Shown piece after piece: positions 1-10,091 of a stretch of 64,000 nt of DNA. Under the pieces are notes generated by a model that saw nothing but the letters and a program-made list of their open reading frames with translations, ran no database searches and was not told the origin of the DNA. Every line of letters starts with the position of its first letter. Positions within the stretch are counted from its first letter, which is position 1. The position numbers and the translations under genes were made by a program. This DNA comes from Paramarasmius palmivorus (taxonomy: Eukaryota > Basidiomycota > Agaricomycetes > Agaricales > Marasmiaceae), in the NCBI GenBank assembly GCA_037176845.1, contig JAYKXP010000066.1, positions 62,001 through 126,000 on the forward strand. Reading direction: 5' to 3'.

Positions 1-1287
1 TTTCCCGCGTCTGTTCTACCTGGCGGCGAACGATCCTATTGCGGCCCGATCTCTGGTCATCTATCTCTCTCCGTGCAGATGATATCAACAAGATAGTCGG
101 CCAAACATCCACTCGCACCTTCAGCGTGCAGGCTCACATCCGTTGCGCATACGGATCATCGCCCGCGGCAAGTACGATGCACCAGGTAGCCACAGTGCTA
201 ATGCTCTGCGCATGATCATCCCGGAATTATACAGATGCGAGGAGCTTGTTTTTCATGGGAATTGGATGGTGCTCGCTCAATTCGTGCCGAAAAATCGTAT
301 ACCTGTCTGTAGCTTCCCTCACCTGCGCTCCTTCACAGCCGATGCTGCCTGTGTTAGGTCGCTGATGGACGGTATCAATTCAGGATATCCAAACCGTCGT
401 TGGTTTCCGCATGCCCTAGAGAACGCACCGAAACCTTGTCACGGTGGTCGGACCCGCGCTTGCTGCTCCTCAAGATTCTTAGCTACCCTCAACTCACCAC
501 CATTCACGTACACAGATCAGAATTTAGGCATTTTTCCAATCTTTTGCGACTCTGCCCGAATCTGAAGGAGTTGTCGGTAGACGGCCTTGTACCAGATCGA
601 TCTGATCTACCGTCAAGTGCCGCTATCGAGCATACCGACTTGCAAAAGCTTACCATAAACAGCTATCCGGAGAGTTTTGCCAAAGTCTTCGAATTTCTCG
701 AACTGTGCACATTCCCTGCGTTGAGATCCTTCACGTTGAGGGTTTGTCCAGATAATGCACCAGCCTCATCGCTCTCTCCGTCTTTCCTCACCATGGTCCA
801 AAGCCAAATATCGTTGCAGAGCTTCGAGGTGCACTCTGTGCTTCCCTTCGTGCCCCGAACATGGTGCACGGATGTCCTTCGGGACTGTCCCCATTTGCAG
901 ACCTTTGCAGTTGAGCTCAACCTCGATCACTTGAGAGATGGAAGTCGCAATCGCGATGAGTGTATGGTGGACCTTATCCAAAGCCTCACAATCACGAACA
1001 ATACACCGGATACTATTTTGGCTCCAAAGCTCACGAAGCTTTGCTTGACTGAGCCAGGAGTTCGCATTTCGTCCAAGGAAGTTCTCGCCTTTTTGGACAT
1101 GGTAGAATCTAGGATTGAAAGGATGGGTGTTGCTAGGTTGGCGGATGCAGAGCTTCGACAATATATGCCATATTCGACGTTGGACATCGATCATGTCACC
1201 GACTGCAGATTCGATCCATCGACTAGGGAGAGAATAACAATGTTGTCTAGGAAGGGAATACATTGTGCCGTTGGAACCATATCTTGA
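1..1287 (+). pseudogene. F-box/LRR-like protein, copy 1 (5'-truncated by window, frameshifted)
   Basis: This is the 3' part of a gene of the agaric F-box/leucine-rich family. The window begins inside the segment after the F-box, which reads VCSTWRRTILLRPDLWSSIS and matches copies 2-5. Three frames carry consecutive family segments. Near 90-135 the frame moves into the stretch with HSHLQRAGSHPLRIRI and IIPELYRCEELVFHGNW. Near 425-475 it moves again, into the frame ending at 1287 (QLTTIHVH, LCPNLKELSVDGL, FLDMVESR, then LSRKGIHCAVGT before the stop). Members of this family are thought to be SCF ubiquitin-ligase adaptors, with the F-box binding Skp1 and the LRR-like tail binding substrate. Substrate and target are unknown. 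Two frameshifts in 1.3 kb suggest decay, but the window also has single-base indels in housekeeping genes, so an assembly error is possible. Confidence 0.7.
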
Positions 1288-1833
1288 CCTTTACTGTCAT
1301 AGCACACACCATGGTATACTGTGTATTTGTAATTATACCAGGTTCCACAGCATTGAAAGAACAACTTCAACACAGTAGAGGGCATTCGGTCCTGACGGTG
1401 ACGGTGGGAAGGAGGCGAGTACATATTCCCACGTGCACGGGTTTGTCTTCAACCATCGCCACGAAGTGCCTCAGTTGTGGTCTATACAGGTAAACTATCT
1501 ATGAACTCTTCTGTTCAAAGTGCTGAGTCTATACTACACAGGTCATAAATTTCTCAAGCCGAGCTCGAGTCGACAAAGCAGCCTCACTACCACCGGCAGG
1601 CCACTGCCCTCGGGGCCCCGCATACGAATTGGATCCTTGCGCTCAGGGTATTAAAATCCCTGAACGTCTCGACTCCAAAACGCACGTCTAGAAATTGAGT
1701 AAAGCCGGAGTAGTACACCTTGGCCAAGCGGTGAACGTGAAGCAGTTGGATCAGCCACAAATCCTTGCACGTAAGATCTCAACTTGAGCATGCCCACGAA
1801 CTCCTGACTGATATACACGGTAATGCAGCAGGA

Positions 1834-3525
1834 ATGAGCTCAAAGGCACCCACAGTTCACGTAGTATTATGCAATAGATGCGACGCATCTATAGACCTGT
1901 CAGCACCTGCAGCTCTGCCAGTGCATATCAATCGCTCAGATTATGTCCCGTCACTGAAGGAAAAGATAGATGCTGTTGACGCAATAAAGGCAGGGGAGAG
2001 GTTGCTCGAACAATACGACGAAGAAGTTTTACGACTCGAAGAGATTATCCTCACTGTCAGGGAACATAGGGCTGCCCTAAATGGACAGGTCTACCAGAAA
2101 CGCGCTCTCATTTCAGCACTACGAAGGGTACCGCCGGAGATTCTTGACGAAATATTCATCCTTGTTTGGCATGAATCCACTACCTTTCGGTATTCTTTGA
2201 CTATACCGGATGATGATTTCCCAACGATGCTTTCTCTATCCACGGTGCTCTCACTGGCGGAGGACGATCCTTTCGCGGACCTGCCTCTGGTCCTCTATCT
2301 CCATCGATGTACAACACATCAATCGGGAGGTACGCAATATCATCGACGCATACCTTCGAAATGCAGGACCACACCCATTGCGTATAAAGATCTCTGGTTA
2401 TAAACAATCGATCACCAGATTTGGTGTCGGTGCTCTGTGCATGATCTTCCAGGAACTACAGAGATGTGAAATGTTGGAGTTTGATGGGGATTGGACGATG
2501 CTTGCCCGATTTGTGCCATGCACTACAGCGCTCAGCTTTCCGCAGCTACGTTCCTTCACAGCATACGCTTGTCTGGGTGAACTGGTACAGGGAATTGGCC
2601 TCGTATCTCCGATCCTGCGTTGGTTTACCTATGCACTACAGAATGCGCCGAGACTTGTGGATGTCAGAGTGGAACTACCCAAGATCGGCATTCCAAATGT
2701 TCTTCCTTACCGCCAACTTACCGTCATTCGCGTTCACACTTTAAAAGTCGCCCAAGTTACCCACATTCTCTGGCTATGCCCAAATCTGAAGGAACTGGAG
2801 GTGGACATACTTATGCCCAACCAAGCAGATTTTGCACACGGTGCTATCCTGCACTCAAATTTGCAGAGGCTCACAATACGCAGTCACCTAAATTGGCTCG
2901 CCGACTTTACCAGATCACTTGCATTACATGCTTTGCCAGTGTTTGAGGGTCTTTAGGTTGGAAATCATACCCGACCAAACGCTCGTAAATCCCGACTCCC
3001 TTCATCCTCTTTTACAATGAAGCGAAATCTGCCGTCATTGGAAGAATTCAGGTTGGATTCCGGGCTACTTTGTATGCACCAAACAAAGGTGCACGGACAT
3101 ACTTGAACTCTGTCCCCAATATACGGTCCCCTGGGAGATCGATATCGAGCCGGGCAATGACAGCGAATACATTCTACATCTTATCCAAAACCTCACTATC
3201 CGAAGCGCACCATCCCGGACCTCAGCGCCAGCCTTTGCACCCAAACTTACGAGTCTCCATTTTGGTAGAGTTTGACACATATATCAACCGACCTAACATT
3301 TTTGCTTTCTTGACCATGGTTTTGAATCAGGCGAGATGGTGCTCCTGAATCGCTTTTGAAAAGTTAGCAAAGGCGGAGCTTCGTTTCACAACGCGACTGG
3401 ACAATGACCGAATAATGCATTGCTGCATCTCCGATCCTTTGATTCGACAGAGGATCAAGCTACTCTCCGAGGGTGGTATAAGAGTGCTCGATAGGGACAC
3501 TATACCGAAAAACACTAAACACTAG
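1834..3525 (+). pseudogene. F-box/LRR-like protein, copy 2 (heavily frameshifted)
   Basis: The ATG at 1834 opens a canonical agaric F-box N-terminus. It has a short Cys motif (LCNRCDAS), a predicted coiled coil (GERLLEQYDEEVLRLEEI) and the F-box core RRVPPEILDEIFILVWHES. The frame is lost near 2225 and resumes in another frame as CSHWRRTILSRTCLWSSISI, running to a stop at 2956. Family residues continue after that in broken pieces: TDILELCPQY and ILHLIQNLTI near 3090-3200, and IKLLSEGGIRVLDRDT before the stop at 3523-3525. I count at least four frame breaks in 1.7 kb, denser than in the housekeeping genes here, so this copy is probably a real pseudogene. Unlike copy 4, it has the coiled-coil N-terminus seen in most family members. 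Confidence 0.75.
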
Positions 3526-5229
3526 CAACATTGCATTGCCATCTTGAATAACCCTTTGTTGAAAGAGTGCTTGGTTTCAATGGCATCCTGTATTGCAATA
3601 TCTAGATCTATACTGGATTTGTAGTGTATTGACAAACAACTGTTGAACGTTGACAATGAATACCATGCTGAAGCGTCTTGGAATTATATTCATAATGAGA
3701 ACTCGATGCGAACCGTCAAAATACATGGTTTTTTTTAAGACGTACCTTTCATATTTATTTTGCATTTGATTTCCAGTGCCCGAGAAGAAGAGGATGGTGG
3801 TGGTATTGGTCTCGTCAAGCCGCGATCATGCTTTCTCCCAACATCGTTCACTAAGATCCACGAAACACCAACCCAGCGTTTCGGGGACGACGCTATCATT
3901 TTATTTTGCTCAAAGAATAAGTTCAAGATAATCGAAGATTCAAGGGACTTTTGGGGAATAAGCTGGGAGCTCTTTCGTCGGTGTACCAGGGCCCATCGGT
4001 TTGGTTCTAGGTTGATCGCTCGCATGCGAGATAATTCACGGAACCTCACCGCCCAGCTGCAGGAACAGTTCAATAACATTCCGACCTCACACACCTCGCA
4101 AATGGAGAAGATTCTCACCGTTCACCTGCAAGCCCATTTCAACCCAGAACGTGCTCTTGTACTATATAGACCGTACGAACTTTGCTTCAGCATCTAAACA
4201 GCTATAACTTTCGCCTGCTATCGAATTTGACGGGTTTTCGGGAAAGCTCACGACGTCGCTGATAGTTTGGCGAACCAGCAGATACATCCACCGGTACAGG
4301 ATATATTTCCTTGGATACCTCAAGCAAGGCCTTCATCATAGTCAAAACCGGCTCACCGTCACCTATCCAGACAAACCTAGACCCAACGATATAGAAGGAA
4401 GACTCCATCTACGGGCGAGGCATATCCGTATAACGAGCGGTTTAACGATACGCTATGCGGACTAGCACCTGCGTATCAATCTCCCAGGTAAGTTTGTGGG
4501 TCCGTCTGGAGTAGATGGATCTGGCTAATTCTGCGCGATGGTTTCCTATTTAATGCTATTGGGTCTCAAGCTCGCGCTATCTTGAGGGGACAGAGTTACG
4601 GACGATATCTGCAACATTGGCTGATACACCTATGGAGTTGTGTACAGTGGTTAATTGGGGGAGCTTCGGGAGGTTAAAAGGGTACTTTGATCGGACAATT
4701 GATGTGATGTTAAAAGACCCATGGGAGTTATCTTATATCCCTTTCTTTCTTTCCACTGGGCCCCCTTCCGAGTGTCTTTAAAAATCTGGAGTCATCATCC
4801 CTTTGCGCGTTTTTTAACCTCTCGCTGTTGTGTTATCATTTACAGGTTCGTTTCTTTTGTCCCATATACTGTTATTTTGAATAAAGTGTTCTACAAGTAA
4901 TATTCAGATATTTAGTGTCTGCTCCGTCTGCTAAATTATCACGGTCTTGGAATTTCAGGGCGAAGGCAGGCCTGTGGGACTTGAGGTTGTGAGTCGATAC
5001 ACGTCTACACGGGTGTCCTCTCAACTCGTACCATCACTGCCACGGACGTTCCTGTATAGTATTTCTCATACAGTAAAACTCTCTCGCGATAGGTGGATCT
5101 TTCATTCGTGTGTTGACTCTATTACTCGTAAGACCTGAATCCGTATTCGAATAACTCGCACAACAATCCATCGACTGCTCACCATCGATCCGATTAGCCA
5201 CCGAACAGTGCCTCACCGTGGAGGGGATA
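3526..5229. other. Intergenic stretch with duplicated F-box 3' flank
   Basis: No gene can be supported. The part from about 3690 to 3860 resembles 7220-7370 downstream of copy 3. Both have a similar run around an ATACATGG/TACATGGG core and then GGTGGTGGTATTGGTC followed by a CGCGA...CTCTCCCA run. The open frame at 3760-4197 sits inside this repeat and shows no recognisable domain. The rest is AT-rich and probably includes the promoter of copy 3. Confidence 0.4.
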
Positions 5230-5400
5230 TATAGCTATCGAATACTAGAGTACATCTGTAACGCTAGGCATCACGGACCAGAAAGAGCTATTCTTCTTTA
5301 AAAACAATCCCCTTGCATTAAGTGTAAGTTTTTAACTCGAGCAAATTTATGGATTTCGTGTTGACAGGCGTCGATTCCTTGCCAAACATAATGGCCAGAT
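5230..5400 (+). repeat. 5' block shared by F-box copies 3, 4 and 5 (exon end plus intron)
   Basis: This block aligns with 13365-13525 and about 17945-18110. The shared parts are a TACTAGAG...CATC run, the last bases of an exon, a short intron (GTAAGT at 5324, acceptor TTGACAG ending 5367), and a following GCGTCGATT start. In copy 4 the same intron joins two coding exons in frame, so this is probably the 5' exon and first intron of copy 3, now degraded. Confidence 0.5.
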
Positions 5401-5569
5401 AGCATCTTCAGTAATGAACGTCGACGTTCTGTGATGATCAAACATCAATCAGCCCCTCGTCTGATGGACGAGGTCGTCAAGAACATTCCTACTTCCACCG
5501 GTAGAGAGAATACCCACGGAGATTCTTGACACGATTTTCACGATTGTTCACGAATCTTCCAATTATTCC

Positions 5570-6850
5570 TTGACTTTGGATGAAAGCATGGAATTGTGCT
5601 CGCTATCTCTCCCGTTATCCCAGGTCTGCTCTCGTTGGCGGATCGTGATCCTTTCGCGGCCCGATATGTGGGCATCCATTCGCATCTATCACCTCAAGGT
5701 GGAAAGTCGAAACATCCTGAATGCACATCTTCGAAATGCGGGCTCACACCCACTGCGCGTCAAAGTTGGGTATATTAAGTTGGGATCAACCTCAACCGTT
5801 AATGCTCTGAGGATGCTCTTTCCGGAATTACAGAGATGTGAAGAATTCATACTCGATTGGAGATTGTCACAGCTTGCTCGAGTTGCGCCGTCGAACCTTT
5901 CCTTCACCTTTCCTCACCTACGCTCTTTTACCGTGCGTTTTTGCGGTGAGCCGATAGAAGCCGAATTCGTACCTCCTACCTTTCACTGGTTTTTAGACGC
6001 CTTGAAAAATGCACCCAAGCTCGCAACGGTACACGTACCCACTTTTTGCCCCCTATTCCTTCTTCCCCTCCACCAGCTTACGGACATCGTGGTTGAGGGT
6101 GAATTGGACGTTTCCCAATTTGTCCTTCTCCTCCAGTCCTGCCCAAATCTGAAGAAACTGGTCGTAATGGAAACATTTGAACCCATGAGCCCAGGGCCAC
6201 CGAACGCTATCGTGCATTCGTCGCTACGAGAGCTGACAATAAAGCTCTTGACGTGTCAGCTCGCTCGTATGATTAGATCCCTTGCGCACATTTCACTTCC
6301 CGCGCTGCGGATGTTGAAGATGATGATACGCGAGACTGACAATGTCAAGATACACTCCAAAATTCACATCCCAATTGTCATTCAATACTTCTCTGCATCG
6401 TTGCAGAAATTAGTCCTGGAACCAATTTACTCCCTGACTGTGCACCCAACATTTTGTCGGGACATCCTTCAAATTTGTCCCAATTTGCTTTGTTTTGCAA
6501 TCGCGGCCCAATCTATAGACGAGGAATGTATCCCCCATCTTGTCGAAAGCCTCACAATCACGAGCACATCCCAAGCTTTCCTAGCCCCCAAGCTCGTGGA
6601 ACTTCGTGTGCTCCAGTACGATTCACGCATGACAGCCGATCATGTCACTGCGTTTTTGGATATGGTTGAGTCTAGGAGTACAGCAGTTGGGGTTACTAGG
6701 TTGATGGATGCCAGGCTCCAGTGCCATTGGCAGAGTAGCTGCCTATTGGATTCCTCGATTGCGGACAGAATCAAGTTACTCTCTCGGAAGGGAATACGCT
6801 GCGCAATTGGCACTTTACCTCGTCCCGAATATCTCTCTTTCCTGGCATAG
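5570..6850 (+). CDS. F-box/LRR-like protein, copy 3 (longest open copy, 426 aa)
   Basis: This is the most intact family member in the window. Upstream of the first in-frame ATG the frame stays open and encodes the F-box core PPVERIPTEILDTIFTIVHE, so the true start is probably in an upstream exon that has degraded or been misassembled; a TGA precedes this segment near 5460. After the F-box come LSQVCSRWRIVILSRPDMW and HLRNAGSHPLRVKV, then about 300 residues of irregular leucine-rich sequence with repeated hxxCPNLxxLxV units. The tail is conserved (FLDMVESRSTAVGVTRLMDA, then LLSRKGIRCAIGTL). The likely role is a substrate adaptor of an SCF ubiquitin ligase in cytosol or nucleus; that is known for F-box proteins, not shown here. 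Copies 4 and 5 are close paralogues. Confidence 0.7.
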   Translation: MTLDESMELCSLSLPLSQVCSRWRIVILSRPDMWASIRIYHLKVESRNILNAHLRNAGSHPLRVKVGYIKLGSTSTVNALRMLFPELQRCEEFILDWRLSQLARVAPSNLSFTFPHLRSFTVRFCGEPIEAEFVPPTFHWFLDALKNAPKLATVHVPTFCPLFLLPLHQLTDIVVEGELDVSQFVLLLQSCPNLKKLVVMETFEPMSPGPPNAIVHSSLRELTIKLLTCQLARMIRSLAHISLPALRMLKMMIRETDNVKIHSKIHIPIVIQYFSASLQKLVLEPIYSLTVHPTFCRDILQICPNLLCFAIAAQSIDEECIPHLVESLTITSTSQAFLAPKLVELRVLQYDSRMTADHVTAFLDMVESRSTAVGVTRLMDARLQCHWQSSCLLDSSIADRIKLLSRKGIRCAIGTLPRPEYLSFLA

Positions 6851-7672
6851 CTAAATAATTTCCTGTATTTCGGACTGTTGCCACGACGGGAAACAACATA
6901 TGTACATATACTATATACATCTTGAACTGATCTTCCAACTGAGCATTACCTCTATATTGTGTGAGCCCTTCAAGTTTGAACCCTAATTCACCACGTCAAC
7001 GGGTGAATCTTGAAAGTTTGAACCATGATCAGTGTGCGAGGAAGACGGTGGTGGTATAGATTGGTAACACCGGCACTTCTCATGATGCAAACCAAGACCC
7101 CAGCACAAGTTGATAGATTCATCTGGAATAGCTCTTGCCATTGAAACGTTGAAGTAGCGCTTGGGTTCGGCCCATGTATCGCAGTGAATTCGTAGTGTAG
7201 TTGTTGAATGTCCGCTGCAAAATTTTTTCAAAGTATATAGTCGATACGAATCGTTGAATTACATGGGTTCTTGATGCAAGTGCCGGTCCACAACATGAGG
7301 AGAAGGAAGGTGGTGGTGGTATTGGTCCGAGTCACGTCGACGCGACCTTGCTCTCTCCCATCACCGCACCTTCAACAGATTCGCAGCGACAAGCCTCAGC
7401 GCTCAGCTTCTCGAGATACAAATAGTCATTCCAGTCAACTGTTAACGTTCAGCTCTGGTCACGGTCCTCGAATGTCTGGTACTCGTTCAACAGGAATGCT
7501 ATGTGATACTAGTTTTGCCGGTTTGAAAGATCACCAAAACATTCCTCGTTCTTCATTCTATATACTGCGGTGCGTTATTGGAGGGAATGGTTTACATTTG
7601 TGACCCTGACGCACTGTCTCCAGCCCCTCATCATGCATCAAGTTCGGTCTTCATACTCGCACTTGAAAGACT
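6851..7672. other. Intergenic, duplicated F-box 3' flank
   Basis: No gene is supported. The segment 7190-7380 resembles the flank after copy 2 (3690-3860), and 7035-7060 carries a second partial match of the same GGTGGTGGTAT core. The open frame at 7271-7603 lies in this repeat and looks non-coding. The right end leads into the promoter of the hydrophobin-like gene. Confidence 0.4.
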
Positions 7673-7695
7673 CTAGAATTCAGGCTGAATTCTAG
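7673..7695. promoter_or_regulatory. Perfect 11-bp palindrome upstream of the hydrophobin-like gene
   Basis: CTAGAATTCAG (7673-7683) and its exact reverse complement CTGAATTCTAG (7685-7695) are separated by one base. The site lies about 115 bp upstream of a TATA box and 200 bp upstream of the start codon. It could be a binding site for a dimeric regulator. The function is not known. Confidence 0.4.
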
Positions 7696-7809
7696 CACTG
7701 GTCTTTGTTCCACATCTCAGTCAACAATCGAAATGAACACCCCGAAGTCTCCGATTTCTAGCTTGACTTTCCTCGAACCATGCACAAGATCCTAGCACGC
7801 AAATTTGGG

Positions 7810-7817
7810 TATAAAAA
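7810..7817 (+). promoter_or_regulatory. TATA box of the hydrophobin-like gene
   Basis: TATAAAAA lies 78 bp upstream of the ATG at 7896, a usual spacing for strongly expressed fungal genes with short leaders. Confidence 0.6.
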
Positions 7818-7895
7818 CCAACCATTCAAGACCAGCAATCTCCAGTCAACGACTCGATTCAGTCTCCAATCCCACTCGCATTCCTCTCAAACACT

Positions 7896-8700
7896 ATGCA
7901 ATTCAAGATCCTTTCTCTCCTCGTCGCTCTCGCTCTGCCTACTGCCGTCGTCGTCGCAGGTCCAGTTCCTCAGTGCACTTGCCCACCACCTCCACCTCCT
8001 CCTACGCATACTACCCCTCCACCTCCACCTCCTACGCATACTACCCCACCACCGCCGCCTCCTCCTCCCCCTACGCACACCACTACCAACGCGCCGCCAC
8101 CACCTCCTACTAACACACCTACTCCCCCGCCTCCACCACCTAGCGGCCCTGTGTGTAGTAGCGGAGGTACGGCGTATTGCTGTAACGGCGGGATTGCCAA
8201 CTGTTTGTTGAGTGATACTTGGTGAGCCCCACCGCTGATTCGAGAGACACGCGAAATCAATTTGTTTTCCTTTACAGTAACTCTGGAGATGTTTACTGCT
8301 GCAAGAATGATAACAACCAAAGTACGTTTAATTTATTGCTTTCGTACGAGTATGCGCTGACTTCACAACCTTAGACGGCGTGATCAACATCAATGCCGAT
8401 AATTGTCAACAGGCTAACCTCGGAGGATTAACTGGTACCATTAGCGGCCTGTTATCTGGAGTTCTTGGAAGTGTTGAAGGTGCAGGAAGTGTTACAAACG
8501 TCGCAAACGTTGCAAATGTCCTCGGAAGCGCTGGAAACGTTGGTGGTGTCGGAGGTGTTCTGGGAGTTGGTGGTGTTCTTGGCGGGGTTGGAAATGCTGC
8601 GAATGTTGCAAGCGCTCCAAGTGTCGGAGGGGTTGTTGGGAATGTTGTAGGCGCTGGAGGTGCTGGAGGTGTTCTTGGAGGCGTTGGAGGTCTCTTGTAA
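7896..8700 (+). CDS. Secreted hydrophobin-like protein with Pro-rich insert and Gly-rich tail
   Basis: There are three exons: 7896-8221, 8278-8321 and 8375-8700, encoding 231 aa. Phases agree and both introns are GT-AG. The order is a signal peptide (MQFKILSLLVALALPTAVVVA), a short Cys pair, then about 70 residues of poly-proline blocks split by THTT. A compact cysteine region follows, with pattern C-x6-CC-x6-C-x5-C-x6-CC-x16-C. This is the hydrophobin order C-CC-C-C-CC-C. The last part (YCCKNDNNQNGVININ) resembles the end of class I hydrophobins, where CC is followed by an asparagine-rich NG-INI run. The loops are far shorter than in classical hydrophobins, and the region can also be read as two C-x6-CC-x-C repeats. 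The C-terminus is a hydrophobic Gly/Val/Asn low-complexity tail. The likely role is a secreted surface or wall protein. Calling it a true hydrophobin is inference. Confidence 0.75.
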
Positions 8701-10047
8701 GCTTGAAAGTTGAAAAGATCTCGCCGTGGACATTGTATTTTCCTTTGGAATTTTGTAGAATTGCACGACCATGTACAATAGGTTTCTCTGAACGATGTAA
8801 AGATTTTTTAACGTCTTATATGTCAGTCTGTTCTCCCGAAATCAAGCGCAATGATGGCGTTGAAGGGCTTGTAGGCGGCTTTTTGTAAATCTCGGAAGCG
8901 GACGTTGATTTTTGTACTTCTCTTGGGTGTTTGTAATGCAATACCGGTTTACACGTTCTCATTTTTACGATTGCACAAAATTGCTGCTGTTTCTGCTAGG
9001 TATGGGAAGGTACGAAGAGATGGAATCAGTCGTGGATGGAGCAAAAAGAAATGCCGGCGGCACTTTATCTGGCTTGCTCTATGACTACTTGCTCGATTTA
9101 CAACAACACAAACGCGGACGCTACAGTGCAGACAACGTGAATCCAAGGTGAATCACGGCTTTCTCTGGTACATTCAAACCCCAAAAGTAACGCATTGTCC
9201 CAGATTCGTCGCTATCCCTTCCTAATACCTTTCCTCCGTCCTCCGAACAAGCCATCTCCAACTTGAAGCTCACTGCAGGCCTCCGACCACAAAACGAGCC
9301 ATTCATCCAACCTGAGCCTTTACGGTCTAGGGCTTTAAATCATGTTCCTTCAAAGCTTCGTCTTCATCCCATCGCAAATAGCGACATGGATCTCGACAGC
9401 ATCCGACTTCTGAACTGGGACGTTGGCTTAGATAGCACTCGCGCGTTTCGGGGTCGAGGTTAATTGGGTTCACGCATTATGATTTAGGAGGGACGAAAAT
9501 GTAACGGGCTATGGTGTATAGGCTGGGAGTGCGTTTTGGGAAAGCACAGACTACACAACTGTTCGGGATCCTACGGCTGTTCATCGAACCTCGACAACTC
9601 CAAACGTCCCTTTGACTTTCTTACCGTCAGGTATCTGTCATCTAGTATCTATGTCTGAAGACAACTCATTTCTATATCTTTCTCAGTTCATTATCGAGGA
9701 AAGTATATGGAATAATCAATGTCGCTGTTACTTGGACGCTTCCCGATTATTCGGTCAGTCCCGATCTCCTCGTCGCTTTGGGATTCCCCCATACTGTCAC
9801 TGACACTGACATTAGCGTCCCGCTTTCCAATCGAAACGTGAAAATCGTGATTTTGTCCCTCGCCGGCTGTAATATCTGCCCGACGATCATCGCCTCTCTC
9901 ATCACTCTATTCATCTTGGTCTCTATGCAACCCATACTGAATACTTGTGCTACGCCCTCTGAAGGCTTTGAATAGGCCTGTTGTCTTTGTTCACACTGGA
10001 CACAGCAGCGCCCACGACTTCTATTTATGTGTACCCTTCGTCTGACA
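8701..10047. other. Intergenic, no supported gene
   Basis: Several short frames occur here (for example 9001-9151, and an open run from about 9190 to 9462 ending in RAFRGRG). A splice from 9148 would join the first two with a stop six codons on, so I could not build a convincing gene. Nothing recognisable was seen. Confidence 0.3.
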
Positions 10048-10056
10048 TGATATATA
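10048..10056 (+). promoter_or_regulatory. Possible TATA element of the kinase-like gene
   Basis: GATATATAAAG spans this site, 36-44 bp upstream of the favoured ATG at 10092. The spacing is short, so it may only be AT-rich leader sequence. Confidence 0.3.
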
Positions 10057-10091
10057 AAGTCAAGACTCCCTTCCAGAAACTCCATCGTCCA

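Noticed and set aside
7975..8135. CRISPR-like or tandem-repeat array
   Set aside because: The repeats are CCTCCACC-type codons for proline with no spacers. It is coding low complexity in a eukaryote.
7970..8320. Glycine-rich protein on the minus strand
   Set aside because: It is the complement of the poly-proline block of the hydrophobin-like gene, without a signal peptide or start context.
9001..9462. Two-exon gene
   Set aside because: The only consensus splice (9147 to the acceptor before 9207) leads to an in-frame stop after six codons.
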